From an uncultured Porphyromonadaceae bacterium (GTDB lineage: Bacteria; Bacteroidota; Bacteroidia; Bacteroidales; Muribaculaceae): 19,049 bases of DNA. The stretch lies in assembly GCA_905193995.1 (NCBI GenBank), contig CAJJQT010000008.1, positions 1 through 19,049 of the forward strand. The letters are read 5' to 3'. A model generated the notes under the pieces. It was not told the DNA's origin. It did no database searches and saw only the letters and a program-made list of their open reading frames with translations. The position numbers were made by a program, and so were the translations under genes. Positions 6,434-14,310 of this stretch are shown piece after piece (the first letter of the stretch is position 1; each line of letters begins with the position of its first letter).

Positions 6434-7969
6434 ATGATTAACATAACTCCAATATTACGGCCGTTCTTTGCGCGCAACGTGCGCAGGGAGCGGTCGTCGG
6501 CTACGCCGGAAGGAGCGCGCGACACCCAGCTGCGAGTGCTCGCGCGGCTGCTGCAAAGCGGCGCACACACCGCCTACGGGCGCGAATGCGGTTTCGACCC
6601 GCGCGGAGGCTTTGACGCATTCCGCACGGCCACACCTGTGGCCGGATATCCGCATTTCCGCCCGTGGGTCGAGCGCATGGTCCGCGGCGAAGCCGATGTG
6701 CTGTGGCCCGGCGGCTGCCGCCGCTTCGCCCAATCGTCGGGAACGTCGGACGGCAAGAGCAAATACATCCCCGTCACAGACGATTCGCTGAAAATCAACC
6801 ACTACGCCGGCGGTTCGGACGTAGTGTCGCACTATCTCGACCTGTATCCCGACAGCCGCATATTCTCCGGGAAAGCTTTCATACTCGGCGGCAGCTTCGC
6901 CAACGAGATCGCCGACCTGCCATCCGCGGTAAAAGTGGGCGACCTCTCGGCCAATCTGATCGACGGCATCAATCCGGCCGTGAACCTGCTGCGCGTACCG
7001 TCGAAGAAAATAGCCCTGATGGCCGACTGGCACGACAAACTGCCGGCGCTGGCCCGGGCAGCCATTCGGCAGAACATCACCAACATATCCGGGGTGCCGT
7101 CGTGGTTCCTGACAGTGCTCCGTGAGGTAGTGAAACTCGCCGGAGCCGACACCGTCCACGACGTGTGGCCCAATCTCGAGGTATTCTTCCACGGAGGAAT
7201 ATCGTTCGCGCCGTATGAGGAACAGTATCGTGCCATCACCGACCCGGCGCGAATGCGGTATCTCGAGACCTACAATGCCTCCGAAGGCTTTTTCGCCGTC
7301 CAGGATACCCGCGAGCGTACCGCCGGCATGAAACTGCTGCTCGACCGCGGTGTGTTCTACGAATTCGTGCCGCTCGACGCCGTCGACGACCCCAATCCGC
7401 CGACTCTCGGCGCCTGGGAAGTGGAGCCCGGACGCGTCTACGCTCTGGTGATCAGCTCGTGCAACGGTCTGTGGCGCTATTCGATCGGCGACACTGTGCG
7501 CGTGCTGTCGGTCAATCCGCTGCGCATCGCCATCGCCGGACGCACCCAAAGCTACATCAACGCCTTCGGCGAAGAACTCATGGTACACAACGCCGAGGCC
7601 GCCATGGCCGCTGCCTGCGCCGCTGCGGGCGCCTCCGTGGCCAACTACACGGCCGCACCGGTATTCACTACCGAGCGCAGCCGCGGACGCCATCAGTGGC
7701 TGATCGAGTGGAACACTCCACCGGCCGATACGGAAGCGTTTGCTGACGAGCTCGACCGGAGGCTGCAGGCCGAAAACTCCGACTATCAGGCCAAGCGGGC
7801 AGGCGGCATTTTCCTCGACCGGCTGACCGTAACAACCGCCCGGCGCGGACTCTTCGACGACTGGCTCGAATCGACCGGAAAGCTCGGCGGCCAGCGCAAG
7901 GTCCCACGCCTGAGCAACTCGCGCCAGACCATCGACTCAATGCTGAAATTCAACGAATCCAAATCATAG
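6434..7969 (+). CDS. GH3 auxin-responsive-promoter family acyl-adenylating enzyme
   Basis: This 511-residue protein has the length of GH3 proteins, the acyl acid-amido synthetase branch of the ANL adenylating superfamily. Visible motifs are the phosphate-binding SSGTSDGKSKYIP at 101-113, YNASEGFFA at 280-288 (the YxASEG motif around the adenylate site), and RYSIGDTVRV near 348-357 with Asp353 placed to bind ribose. A hinge and small C-terminal domain follow, with SYINAFGEEL. No signal peptide is present, so it should be cytosolic. Plant relatives join amino acids to auxin or jasmonate; bacterial substrates are mostly unknown, and none can be read from this sequence. It lies 7 nt after a secreted nuclease and 4 nt before a phosphatase, so co-transcription is likely, although the functional link is unclear. 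Confidence 0.9.
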   Translation: MINITPILRPFFARNVRRERSSATPEGARDTQLRVLARLLQSGAHTAYGRECGFDPRGGFDAFRTATPVAGYPHFRPWVERMVRGEADVLWPGGCRRFAQSSGTSDGKSKYIPVTDDSLKINHYAGGSDVVSHYLDLYPDSRIFSGKAFILGGSFANEIADLPSAVKVGDLSANLIDGINPAVNLLRVPSKKIALMADWHDKLPALARAAIRQNITNISGVPSWFLTVLREVVKLAGADTVHDVWPNLEVFFHGGISFAPYEEQYRAITDPARMRYLETYNASEGFFAVQDTRERTAGMKLLLDRGVFYEFVPLDAVDDPNPPTLGAWEVEPGRVYALVISSCNGLWRYSIGDTVRVLSVNPLRIAIAGRTQSYINAFGEELMVHNAEAAMAAACAAAGASVANYTAAPVFTTERSRGRHQWLIEWNTPPADTEAFADELDRRLQAENSDYQAKRAGGIFLDRLTVTTARRGLFDDWLESTGKLGGQRKVPRLSNSRQTIDSMLKFNESKS

Positions 7970-7973
7970 ACAA

Positions 7974-9377
7974 ATGAAACTTCGACAACTACTTCTTGCA
8001 ATGGGCATAGCCGGCGCCACCCTGTCGGCCGCAGCCCGGGATCAGGGACCCCGCTACATCTTCTACTTCATCGGCGACGGCATGGGCATGGGGCCCGTCA
8101 TGACCGCACAGGCCTATAACCGCGAGATCCTGAAAAACGATCAGCCCCTGCTGATGATGCAGTTTCCCGTCGTGTCATGGTGCATGACCTACTCGGCCTC
8201 GCACTCCATCACCGACTCGGCAGCCGCCGGCACGGCCCTTTCGACCGGACATAAGACCAAGAACGGCATGCTCGGCATGGATCCCGACACCGTAAGCGTG
8301 ACCTCGATTGCCCGCCAGTTCAAGGACGCCGGCTACGGCGTCGGCATCGTCACCTCCGTCGCACCCGACGACGCCACACCCGGCGCTTTCTACGCCCATG
8401 TGCCGTACCGCAAGCTGTACTACGACATCGACATACAGGCCGCCCGCAGCGGCTATGACTTCCTGGCCGGAGCCGGACTGCTCGGAACCGTCACTGCCGA
8501 CGGCGACTCGACCGACGTGCTCGACGTCATGGCCGAACAGGGCGTTCAGATGATCTACGGCCCCGACGAGATCACCCGCATCAACTCCGACAAGGTGTTC
8601 CTGGTCAATCCCCGCGGCACGTCGCCCTACAACATCGGCTACACCATCGATTCGATCGGCGGCGTACTTACTCTGCCCCTGATCGCCGAGACCTGTCTGG
8701 AGCATCTCGAGCGCGTGTCGCCTGACCGCTTCTTCATGATGGTCGAGGGGGGCAACATCGACCACGCCCTGCACGGCAACGACGGCGGCGCGGCCGTCAA
8801 GGAAGTGCTCAACTTCGACCAGGCCCTCAAGGTTGCCTACGACTTTTACCTCGCACACCCCGACGAGACCCTCATCCTCGTCACCGCCGACCACGACACG
8901 GGCGGCATGGTCAACGTCCATTCGCGCACCGGCCAGCATATGCCCCTGGGGGTCTTCGACTGGCAGAAGGTGTCAAAGGAAGAATTCAGCAACTACTGCA
9001 AGTCGCTCCTGCGCGACCGCCGCGTCTACCGCTGGGAGGACATGCAGGAATACCTTGAGCAGAACCTCGGCCTGTTCACCCACATTCCTGTGAGCGAGGA
9101 GCGCCTCGAAAGCCTTAAGAAGATGTTCAACGACACCTTCGAGATGCGCAACTCGGCTGATCAGAAGACCCTCTACGCCAGCTTCAACGCCTTCGCCGTA
9201 GAAGTCTTCAAGCTCGTAAACGACGCGGCCGGAGCGGCATTCACCACCGTCGGTCACTCGGGCAATCCCGTGCCCGTCTTCGCTGTCGGCGTCGGCTCCG
9301 ACGAGTTCAAAGGCCTCAACAACAACTCCGACCTCCCCGCGAAGATCCGCCGCCTCTGTGGCCTCGCACCAATGTAA
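7974..9377 (+). CDS. Alkaline phosphatase, PhoA superfamily
   Basis: This 467-residue exported enzyme has a signal peptide (1-21, MKLRQLLLAMGIAGATLSAA then ARD). IGDGMG at 33-38 supplies metal ligand Asp35. TDSAAAGTA at 80-88 contains the phosphorylated Ser82. Glu258, Asp263 and His267 lie in VEGGNIDHALHGND, TADHDTGG at 304-311 gives Asp306/His307, and His428 lies in TVGHSG. Together these form the two-zinc and magnesium site of the family, and all expected ligands appear present. It should hydrolyse phosphate monoesters in the periplasm or at the surface. It starts 4 nt after the GH3 gene and ends at a strong terminator. With the upstream nuclease it suggests scavenging of phosphate and nucleosides from nucleic acids; no Pho-type operator was recognised. 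Confidence 0.95.
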   Translation: MKLRQLLLAMGIAGATLSAAARDQGPRYIFYFIGDGMGMGPVMTAQAYNREILKNDQPLLMMQFPVVSWCMTYSASHSITDSAAAGTALSTGHKTKNGMLGMDPDTVSVTSIARQFKDAGYGVGIVTSVAPDDATPGAFYAHVPYRKLYYDIDIQAARSGYDFLAGAGLLGTVTADGDSTDVLDVMAEQGVQMIYGPDEITRINSDKVFLVNPRGTSPYNIGYTIDSIGGVLTLPLIAETCLEHLERVSPDRFFMMVEGGNIDHALHGNDGGAAVKEVLNFDQALKVAYDFYLAHPDETLILVTADHDTGGMVNVHSRTGQHMPLGVFDWQKVSKEEFSNYCKSLLRDRRVYRWEDMQEYLEQNLGLFTHIPVSEERLESLKKMFNDTFEMRNSADQKTLYASFNAFAVEVFKLVNDAAGAAFTTVGHSGNPVPVFAVGVGSDEFKGLNNNSDLPAKIRRLCGLAPM

Positions 9378-9400
9378 GACAAGATAATTGGCAGAATAGA

Positions 9401-9436
9401 AAGGCCACGCCGCGATTCATTTTGCGGCGTGGCCTT
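9401..9436. terminator. Bidirectional terminator between phosphatase and ompA-like gene
   Basis: A perfect 13-bp, very GC-rich stem (9401-9413 with 9424-9436) encloses a 10-nt loop. It sits between two convergent genes, 23 nt after the phosphatase stop and 20 nt past the stop of the minus-strand gene. T-tracts are short on both sides, but the stem is strong. Confidence 0.85.
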
Positions 9437-9456
9437 CCGGTTATTTATGAAGGGGA

Positions 9457-10305
9457 TTACTTGGCAGGGGTAGCGGTGTCGGGAGCCTTGTCGATCAGAT
9501 CCATGAACTGGTCGAGGCTCGGGGTGATGATGATCTGCGTGCGGCGGTTGAGCTGACGGCCGTCGGGCGTATCGTTGGTCGCAACGGGATTGTACTCTCC
9601 GCGGCCGCCGGCGGTCAGGCGCGAGGGATCTACGCCGAAGTCGTTCTGGAGTACCTGTACGACCGACGATGCGCGCAGTGCGCTCAGATCCCAGTTATTG
9701 CGGATATTGGTGCGCGATATGGGCACATTGTCAGTATTGCCCTCGACGAGCACACTATAGTTCTTGTAGTCCCTGATGATCTTGGCGATCTTGCCCAGAA
9801 TGTCCATGGCGTCGGGGCTGATGTCGTAGCTGCCCGAACGGAAGAGCATATTGTCGGCGAGCGAGATGTAGACTACACCCTTGAGCACCTTCACATCGAC
9901 ATCCTTAAGCTCCGACGTGTCGAGCGATCGCGTCAGATTGTTGCTCAGCACCATCAGCAGCGAGTCGCTCTTGGCCTTGGCCTCTACGAGCCGCTTGATG
10001 TAGCCGTTCGACTCATTTATCTGGTCGACAAGCTTCGATATGTTGACGTTGCCCGACTGGTTGGTCAGAATGCTCTGTTCGAGCGTGCGCTGCAGGGCCG
10101 CATAGTCGCTTCGCAGCTGGTCATTGCTGCGGCGCGCCTCCTCGAGGGCCTGTTCAAGACTCTTGACATTTGCCTGGCTCTGTGCCAGCGACACCTGCGA
10201 GGCATTATAATCGGCCTGCAGCAGGTTGAATTTCTTATGGCTCACGCAGCCTGTCATCAGAAGGGCCGCAGCAGCCACTATCGGTACTAATTTTGTGAGT
10301 TTCAT
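9457..10305 (-). CDS. OmpA-family peptidoglycan-binding outer-membrane lipoprotein
   Basis: This is a 282-residue lipoprotein: the signal peptide ends in a lipobox LMTGC with Cys20 as the lipid-modified residue. Residues 25-115 are heptad-rich and predicted coiled coil, and the OmpA-like domain covers about 140-262. In it, VYISLADNMLFRSGSYDIS starts the domain, GNTDN (189-193) carries Asp192, LSALRA (207-212) carries Arg211, and NRRTQI is at 253-258. Asp192 and Arg211 correspond to the pair that contacts diaminopimelate in OmpA. The His usually found before TD is Asn here. The protein should tether the outer membrane to peptidoglycan, with the coiled coil as spacer. It is transcribed alone, divergently from perR, and I found no full consensus promoter in front of it. 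Confidence 0.92.
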   Translation of the reverse strand: MKLTKLVPIVAAAALLMTGCVSHKKFNLLQADYNASQVSLAQSQANVKSLEQALEEARRSNDQLRSDYAALQRTLEQSILTNQSGNVNISKLVDQINESNGYIKRLVEAKAKSDSLLMVLSNNLTRSLDTSELKDVDVKVLKGVVYISLADNMLFRSGSYDISPDAMDILGKIAKIIRDYKNYSVLVEGNTDNVPISRTNIRNNWDLSALRASSVVQVLQNDFGVDPSRLTAGGRGEYNPVATNDTPDGRQLNRRTQIIITPSLDQFMDLIDKAPDTATPAK

Positions 10306-10411
10306 AAGGTTTTCGGCCGGGGAAATGTTCAGCCTCCGGCTAATACTAATAACACATACCGGCGCCTTAAGGTTTAGGTGCGGATCTGAAGGAGTTAAAA
10401 AATATTAATTA

Positions 10412-10443
10412 TTTGCAAGGTGTCCGCATTTATTATAATTTTG
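10412..10443 (+). promoter_or_regulatory. Promoter of perR-rubrerythrin unit
   Basis: TTTG (10412-10415) and TAATTTTG (10436-10443) match the -33/-7 consensus with a 20-nt spacer. The -7 runs into TTGTACACAA (10441-10450), whose ends TTGT and ACAA are inverted. That is a possible but weak site for self-regulation by PerR. Confidence 0.8.
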
Positions 10444-10468
10444 TACACAATACAACTTAGAACTGAAT

Positions 10469-10903
10469 ATGACGACTAAGGACGAACGACAAAGCACCCT
10501 GATGCGCCGGCTTTCCGACGCAGGCATCCGCCCTTCGGCGCAGAGACTTGCCATTCTTGACTACATTTCCACATGCAAATGCCATCCCACAGCCGACGAA
10601 GTCTATTCATCTTTGGTCAAGGATTATCCGACTCTTTCGCGCACTACGGTTTTCAGTTCTCTGAAACTGCTCGCCGAAAAAGGATTGCTCAACGACATCG
10701 ATATAGCAGCCGAATCAACCAGATATGATCCGGTGATATATGAGCCCCACGCCCACTTTATGTGCCGCAAGTGCCGCCGTATTTTCGACATACCGTTCGA
10801 CCTCTCCTCGGTGCATGCGCCCGAGTATTTCAAATGCGACAATATCAACGTATTCTTCAAAGGAATCTGCCCCGACTGCAGCAATAACGAAACATATAAC
10901 TAA
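10469..10903 (+). CDS. perR: Fur-family peroxide-responsive repressor PerR
   Basis: This 144-residue protein has the Fur fold: a winged helix at about 10-85 with HPTADEVY (39-46) and [14 protein letters not shown] (55-68), then a dimerisation/metal domain. Two CxxC pairs (Cys99/Cys102 and Cys134/Cys137) match the structural zinc site. His39, Asp87, His94, His96 and Asp107 align with the regulatory metal ligands of Bacillus PerR. The final ligand is Asp rather than Glu, which favours PerR over Fur. Oxidation of the ligand histidines by peroxide would release it from DNA. The downstream rubrerythrin gene, 25 nt away, is a classic PerR target and supports the assignment. Autoregulation is likely but not shown by a clear operator. 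Confidence 0.9.
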   Translation: MTTKDERQSTLMRRLSDAGIRPSAQRLAILDYISTCKCHPTADEVYSSLVKDYPTLSRTTVFSSLKLLAEKGLLNDIDIAAESTRYDPVIYEPHAHFMCRKCRRIFDIPFDLSSVHAPEYFKCDNINVFFKGICPDCSNNETYN

Positions 10904-10928
10904 TCAAACACTGATAAACAAAAAAATC

Positions 10929-11471
10929 ATGAAAGATCTGAAAGGAACAAAAACAGAGAAAAACCTCCAGGAAGCTTTTGCCGGAGAGTCAATGGCCCGC
11001 AATAAATACACCTACTTTGCGTCAAAGGCACGCAAGGACGGCTACGAGCAGATCGCAGCCATCTTCGAGGAGACTGCCAACAACGAAAAGGAGCATGCCA
11101 AGCTCTGGTACAAGCTGCTCAACGGCGGCGAAGTGTCCGACACCATGGACAACCTCCGCGCCGCTGCCGAGGGAGAGAACTTCGAGTGGACCGATATGTA
11201 CGCCAAGATGGCCGAAGAAGCCGACGCCGAAGGTTTCCCCGCAATCGCCAGCCGCTTCCGCGCCGTGGCAGCCATCGAGAAGCACCACGAGGAGCGCTAC
11301 CGCCGCCTGCTTCAGAACATCGAGGAAGGCATCGTGTTCTCGCGCGAGGGCGACACCGTCTGGATCTGCCGCAACTGCGGACACATCCACATCGGCAAGA
11401 AAGCACCCGAGGCCTGCCCCGTATGCCTCCACAAGAAAAGCTTCTTCGAGATCGAAGCCAAGAACTACTGA
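10929..11471 (+). CDS. rbr: Rubrerythrin, NADH-linked peroxidase
   Basis: This 180-residue protein starts at the ATG at 10929; the frame is open further upstream but only as an overlap with perR. Residues 8-135 form a ferritin-like four-helix diiron domain with ligands around Glu20, Glu53 and His56 (EKEH), Glu96/Glu97, and Glu117/His120 (EKHH). A C-terminal rubredoxin domain carries CRNC at 147-150 and CPVC at 163-166 for one iron. Rubrerythrins reduce hydrogen peroxide to water in the cytoplasm of anaerobes, taking electrons through the rubredoxin site. It is co-transcribed with perR and followed by a strong terminator. Identity is firm; the exact second set of diiron ligands needs an alignment. 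Confidence 0.96.
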   Translation: MKDLKGTKTEKNLQEAFAGESMARNKYTYFASKARKDGYEQIAAIFEETANNEKEHAKLWYKLLNGGEVSDTMDNLRAAAEGENFEWTDMYAKMAEEADAEGFPAIASRFRAVAAIEKHHEERYRRLLQNIEEGIVFSREGDTVWICRNCGHIHIGKKAPEACPVCLHKKSFFEIEAKNY

Positions 11472-11493
11472 TCCCGCATATCACGCACAACAC

Positions 11494-11537
11494 CGGCATG
11501 GGCCAGGACACGTCTCCCGGCCCATGCCGCATTTTTT
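11494..11537 (+). terminator. Terminator after rubrerythrin
   Basis: A perfect 11-bp stem (11494-11504 with 11519-11529), nearly all GC, encloses a 14-nt loop. CA and then six T's (11532-11537) follow. It lies 22 nt after the rubrerythrin stop. Confidence 0.9.
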
Positions 11538-11600
11538 GACAAAACTCCGGAAAATCCACAAAATTATATAGTTCATAAACCGACATTGAAATTTTTGTAT

Positions 11601-11643
11601 TAATTTTGTGTTGTTTTACAAAATCAAAAAATTTTTAAGTTTG
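11601..11643 (+). promoter_or_regulatory. Tandem -7 promoter elements before rsmA
   Basis: Two exact TAnnTTTG matches occur: TAATTTTG at 11601-11608 and TAAGTTTG at 11636-11643. Neither has a consensus TTTG at the ideal distance. The second is the closer, with GTTG 22 nt upstream. Starts would fall near 11613 or 11648, giving leaders of about 49 or 14 nt before the ATG at 11662. Confidence 0.5.
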
Positions 11644-11649
11644 TAAAAC
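11613..11649. repeat. Perfect 10-bp inverted repeat in the rsmA leader
   Basis: GTTTTACAAA (11613-11622) and TTTGTAAAAC (11640-11649) are exact inverted copies 17 nt apart. The right arm overlaps the second -7 element. A smaller 7-bp inverted repeat with an 8-nt spacer (ATTTTGT, ACAAAAT) overlaps the left arm. It could be an operator or, if transcription starts near 11613, a 5'-terminal hairpin. Confidence 0.5.
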
Positions 11650-11661
11650 GAAGACTGAAAG

Positions 11662-12456
11662 ATGGCACAGGTTCGACCCAAGAAAGCTCTCGGCCAGCAC
11701 TTTCTGACCGACCTCGACATAGCCGCGCGCATTGCGGCCACCGTCGACGACTGCCCCGGGCTGCCGGTGGTGGAAGTCGGCCCCGGCATGGGCGTGCTGA
11801 CGCAGTTTCTGACCGCCGCCGGCCGCGATGTCACCGTGGTCGAGCTCGACAGCGAGAGCGTCGACTATCTGCGCCGCGGCACTGTCGCCGGTCTCGACAC
11901 GGAGCACATCGTCGAGGCCGATTTCCTGCGGCTCGACCTGCGCTCGATAGTACCCGAGGGCAAATGCTGCGTCATAGGCAACTATCCCTACAACATATCG
12001 TCGCAGATCTTCTTCAAGGTGCTCGACGACCGCGACATCGTGGAGGAATGCAGCGGTATGCTGCAGCGCGAGGTCGCAGAGCGCATCTGCGCCCCGGAGG
12101 GCAGCAAGACTCGCGGCATACTGAGCGTACTGCTCCAGACGTGGTACACGGCCGAATACCTCTTCACCGTGCCCGAGCACGTATTCAATCCGCCGCCAAA
12201 GGTCAAGAGCGGCGTCATACGCCTGCGCCGCAACGGCGTCACCGACCCCGGCTGCGACTTCGCGCTGATGCGCACCGTGGTCAAGACCACCTTCGGTCAG
12301 CGCCGCAAGACCATCCGCAATTCGGCCCGGGGCCTCCTGCCTGCCGGCACGGCCTTTCCGGCCGACTCGCCCCTGGGTGCCATGCGCCCCGAGCAGCTCT
12401 CTGTGGCACAGTTCGTAGAGCTAACCAACCTGATCGCGTCGCTGCGTAACCCCTAA
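11662..12456 (+). CDS. rsmA: 16S rRNA dimethyladenosine transferase
   Basis: This 264-residue protein has the full KsgA/RsmA layout. GQHFL at 11-15 is the N-terminal signature, EVGPGMG at 38-44 is the SAM-binding motif I, ELD at 61-63 binds the ribose, and NYPYNIS at 107-113 is catalytic motif IV. The usual NLPYN is NYPYN here, a variant I associate with Bacteroidetes. FNPPPKVKSGVIRL lies near 175-190, and the C-terminal domain has TTFGQRRKTIRNS. It dimethylates two adjacent adenines in helix 45 of 16S rRNA during small-subunit maturation. The next gene, mgtE, begins 14 nt downstream, an arrangement I recall from other Bacteroidales. Confidence 0.96.
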   Translation: MAQVRPKKALGQHFLTDLDIAARIAATVDDCPGLPVVEVGPGMGVLTQFLTAAGRDVTVVELDSESVDYLRRGTVAGLDTEHIVEADFLRLDLRSIVPEGKCCVIGNYPYNISSQIFFKVLDDRDIVEECSGMLQREVAERICAPEGSKTRGILSVLLQTWYTAEYLFTVPEHVFNPPPKVKSGVIRLRRNGVTDPGCDFALMRTVVKTTFGQRRKTIRNSARGLLPAGTAFPADSPLGAMRPEQLSVAQFVELTNLIASLRNP

Positions 12457-12470
12457 AAACCGCCAAGGCT

Positions 12471-13835
12471 ATGTCAATGCAAGAATATTCGACCGAATAT
12501 CTCGATAAAATCAAGGATATCATCCGGCGCAAGGACGTCGACGCCGCCCGTGCCGAACTCGAACACCTGCGCCCGGCCGACATAGCCGAGCTATATCAGA
12601 ATCTGGAGCTCGACGAAGCCGAATTCCTCTACCGCCTGCTCGACGAGGAAACGGCAGCCGACGTGCTGATCGAGCTCGACGAGGACGACCGTCTGAAGCT
12701 CCTCGAAGGGATGCCCAGCGAGGAAATCGCCAAGCAGATCGAGCATCTCGACACCGATGACGCCGTCGACATCATACAGCAGCTCGACGAGGAAGACCGC
12801 GACGAGGTCCTGTCGCACATCGACGACGTGGAGCAGGCGGGCGACATCATCGACCTGCTCAAATACGACGAAGACACCGCCGGCGGCCTTATGGGCACGG
12901 AGATGGTTGTAGTCAACGAAAACATGTCAATGCCCGAATGCGTGCGCGAGATGCGCCAGCAGGCCGAGGAGATGGACGAGATCTACTACGTCTACGTCGT
13001 CGACAACGACTATAAGCTCAAGGGCATCTTCCCGCTAAAGAAGATGATCACACACCCGTCGGTGTCGAAGATCAAGCATGTCATGGAGACCGACCCCGTC
13101 AGCGTCAAAGCCGATACGCCTATCGACGAGGTGGCCCTCGACTTCGAGAAATACGACCTGGTGGCAATGCCCGTGGTCGACTCGATCGGGCGCCTGGTCG
13201 GCCGCATCACCGTCGACGACGTCATGGACCAGGTGCGCGAGGCATCGGAACGCGACTATCAGCTGGCATCGGGTCTGTCATCAGACGTCGACGCCGACGA
13301 TTCGATATTCTCCCAGTTCAAGGCCCGCATACCCTGGCTGCTGATCGGCATCGCCGCCGGCATTCTCGGCTCGGTCATCCTTGACGGCTTCCAGGATCAG
13401 ATCAAGGCCGTGACAGCCCTTGCGCTCTTCATCCCGATCGTGGGCGGAACGGGCGGCAACGTGGGCGTACAGGCCTCGGCCATCGTCGTGCAGGGCCTGG
13501 CCAACGGCTCGCTCGACATCCGCGAGTTCGGATCGCAACTCGGCAAGGAATTCCTCATAGGCCTGCTCAACGCCACGATCCTGTCGCTCGTCGTGCTGGT
13601 CTACAACCTGATCATGCTCCCCGAAAATCTGGGCGTAACGGTCTCCGTGGCGGCGTCACTGTTCACCGTCATCATGTTCGCGTCGATCCTGGGCACCATC
13701 GTCCCGCTGACTCTCGAAAAGCTGCATATCAATCCGGCCCTGGCCACCGGACCTTTCATCCAGATCACCAACGACATCTTCGGCCTGATCATATACGTGT
13801 GGGTATCGCAGTTCTTCCTGAGCATCCTTTCGTAA
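12471..13835 (+). CDS. mgtE: Magnesium transporter MgtE
   Basis: This 454-residue protein starts at ATG 12471; a second ATG two codons on is an alternative. An acidic superhelical MgtE N domain (about 25-130) is followed by two CBS domains (about 140-200 and 203-262) with MDQVREASERDYQ as the connecting plug helix. A membrane domain of about five helices runs from 287 to 454. IPIVGGTGGNVGVQASA at 321-337 and NPALATGPFIQITND at 421-435 are the pore signatures; Asp435 corresponds to the conserved pore Asp of Thermus MgtE. Cytosolic Mg binding to the N and CBS domains closes the channel. No Mg riboswitch is visible, and the gene probably shares the rsmA transcript. Confidence 0.96.
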   Translation: MSMQEYSTEYLDKIKDIIRRKDVDAARAELEHLRPADIAELYQNLELDEAEFLYRLLDEETAADVLIELDEDDRLKLLEGMPSEEIAKQIEHLDTDDAVDIIQQLDEEDRDEVLSHIDDVEQAGDIIDLLKYDEDTAGGLMGTEMVVVNENMSMPECVREMRQQAEEMDEIYYVYVVDNDYKLKGIFPLKKMITHPSVSKIKHVMETDPVSVKADTPIDEVALDFEKYDLVAMPVVDSIGRLVGRITVDDVMDQVREASERDYQLASGLSSDVDADDSIFSQFKARIPWLLIGIAAGILGSVILDGFQDQIKAVTALALFIPIVGGTGGNVGVQASAIVVQGLANGSLDIREFGSQLGKEFLIGLLNATILSLVVLVYNLIMLPENLGVTVSVAASLFTVIMFASILGTIVPLTLEKLHINPALATGPFIQITNDIFGLIIYVWVSQFFLSILS

Positions 13836-13836
13836 G

Positions 13837-14298
13837 ATGAGCTGGTTCAATTCCGTCGAATTCTTCGTGATAGCGGGCGCGGCCGCCGCGGCCGTCGTGG
13901 CCCTGAGTGCGCTGCCCTCGCGCCGCGGAGTGGCCGTACTGCACACGGTAGGCGGCGATCTGAGCGACAGCCGCGCCGACACACCGGCCGAACCTGCCAT
14001 CGACGTCGAGGTCGACGCCAACCGCCGCGTCATAATCCGCCGCACAGGCATAGCCGGCGTCGGCGACACCGGAGCGGCTTCCCTGGCCGTCAACGTCATC
14101 GGATTCGATATCGAGATCGAAGAACGGCTTACGCGCGGCCGCCTGCCGCTCGAACGCCGCGACACGGCGGTTTTCACCCTCGATTTTCTCGGTGCCGAGC
14201 GCTACCATATCCGCTACAACAGCGAAGACGCCGGCGTTTTCGCCGCCTTCACACTTCCGGTGCGCGAAGGCATACGCGTCCGCCGCACACTCAAATAA
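13837..14298 (+). CDS. Small membrane-anchored protein of unknown function
   Basis: This 153-residue protein begins 1 nt after the mgtE stop, so it is surely translated from the same mRNA. One hydrophobic helix (about 7-27, Ala/Val-rich) is followed by an Arg- and Asp-rich soluble part with alternating strand character. IDVEVDANRRVIIRRTG and FTLDFLGAERYHIRYNSE are typical of a small beta domain. No catalytic motif is apparent. The helix has no clear signal-peptidase site, so it is probably a membrane anchor, with the soluble part in cytoplasm or periplasm undecided. It converges on the next gene with only 12 nt between the stops and no room for a separate terminator. Confidence 0.75.
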   Translation: MSWFNSVEFFVIAGAAAAAVVALSALPSRRGVAVLHTVGGDLSDSRADTPAEPAIDVEVDANRRVIIRRTGIAGVGDTGAASLAVNVIGFDIEIEERLTRGRLPLERRDTAVFTLDFLGAERYHIRYNSEDAGVFAAFTLPVREGIRVRRTLK

Positions 14299-14310
14299 CT
14301 CGGAAAACGA

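Noticed and set aside
6455..7693. 412-codon minus-strand frame antisense to the GH3 gene
   Set aside because: It is a mirror of a GC-rich coding frame, with no signature motifs, and the GH3 motifs on the plus strand are unambiguous.
10740..10928. Upstream extension of the rubrerythrin frame into perR
   Set aside because: Rubrerythrin begins cleanly at the ATG at 10929; the upstream part is perR read out of frame.
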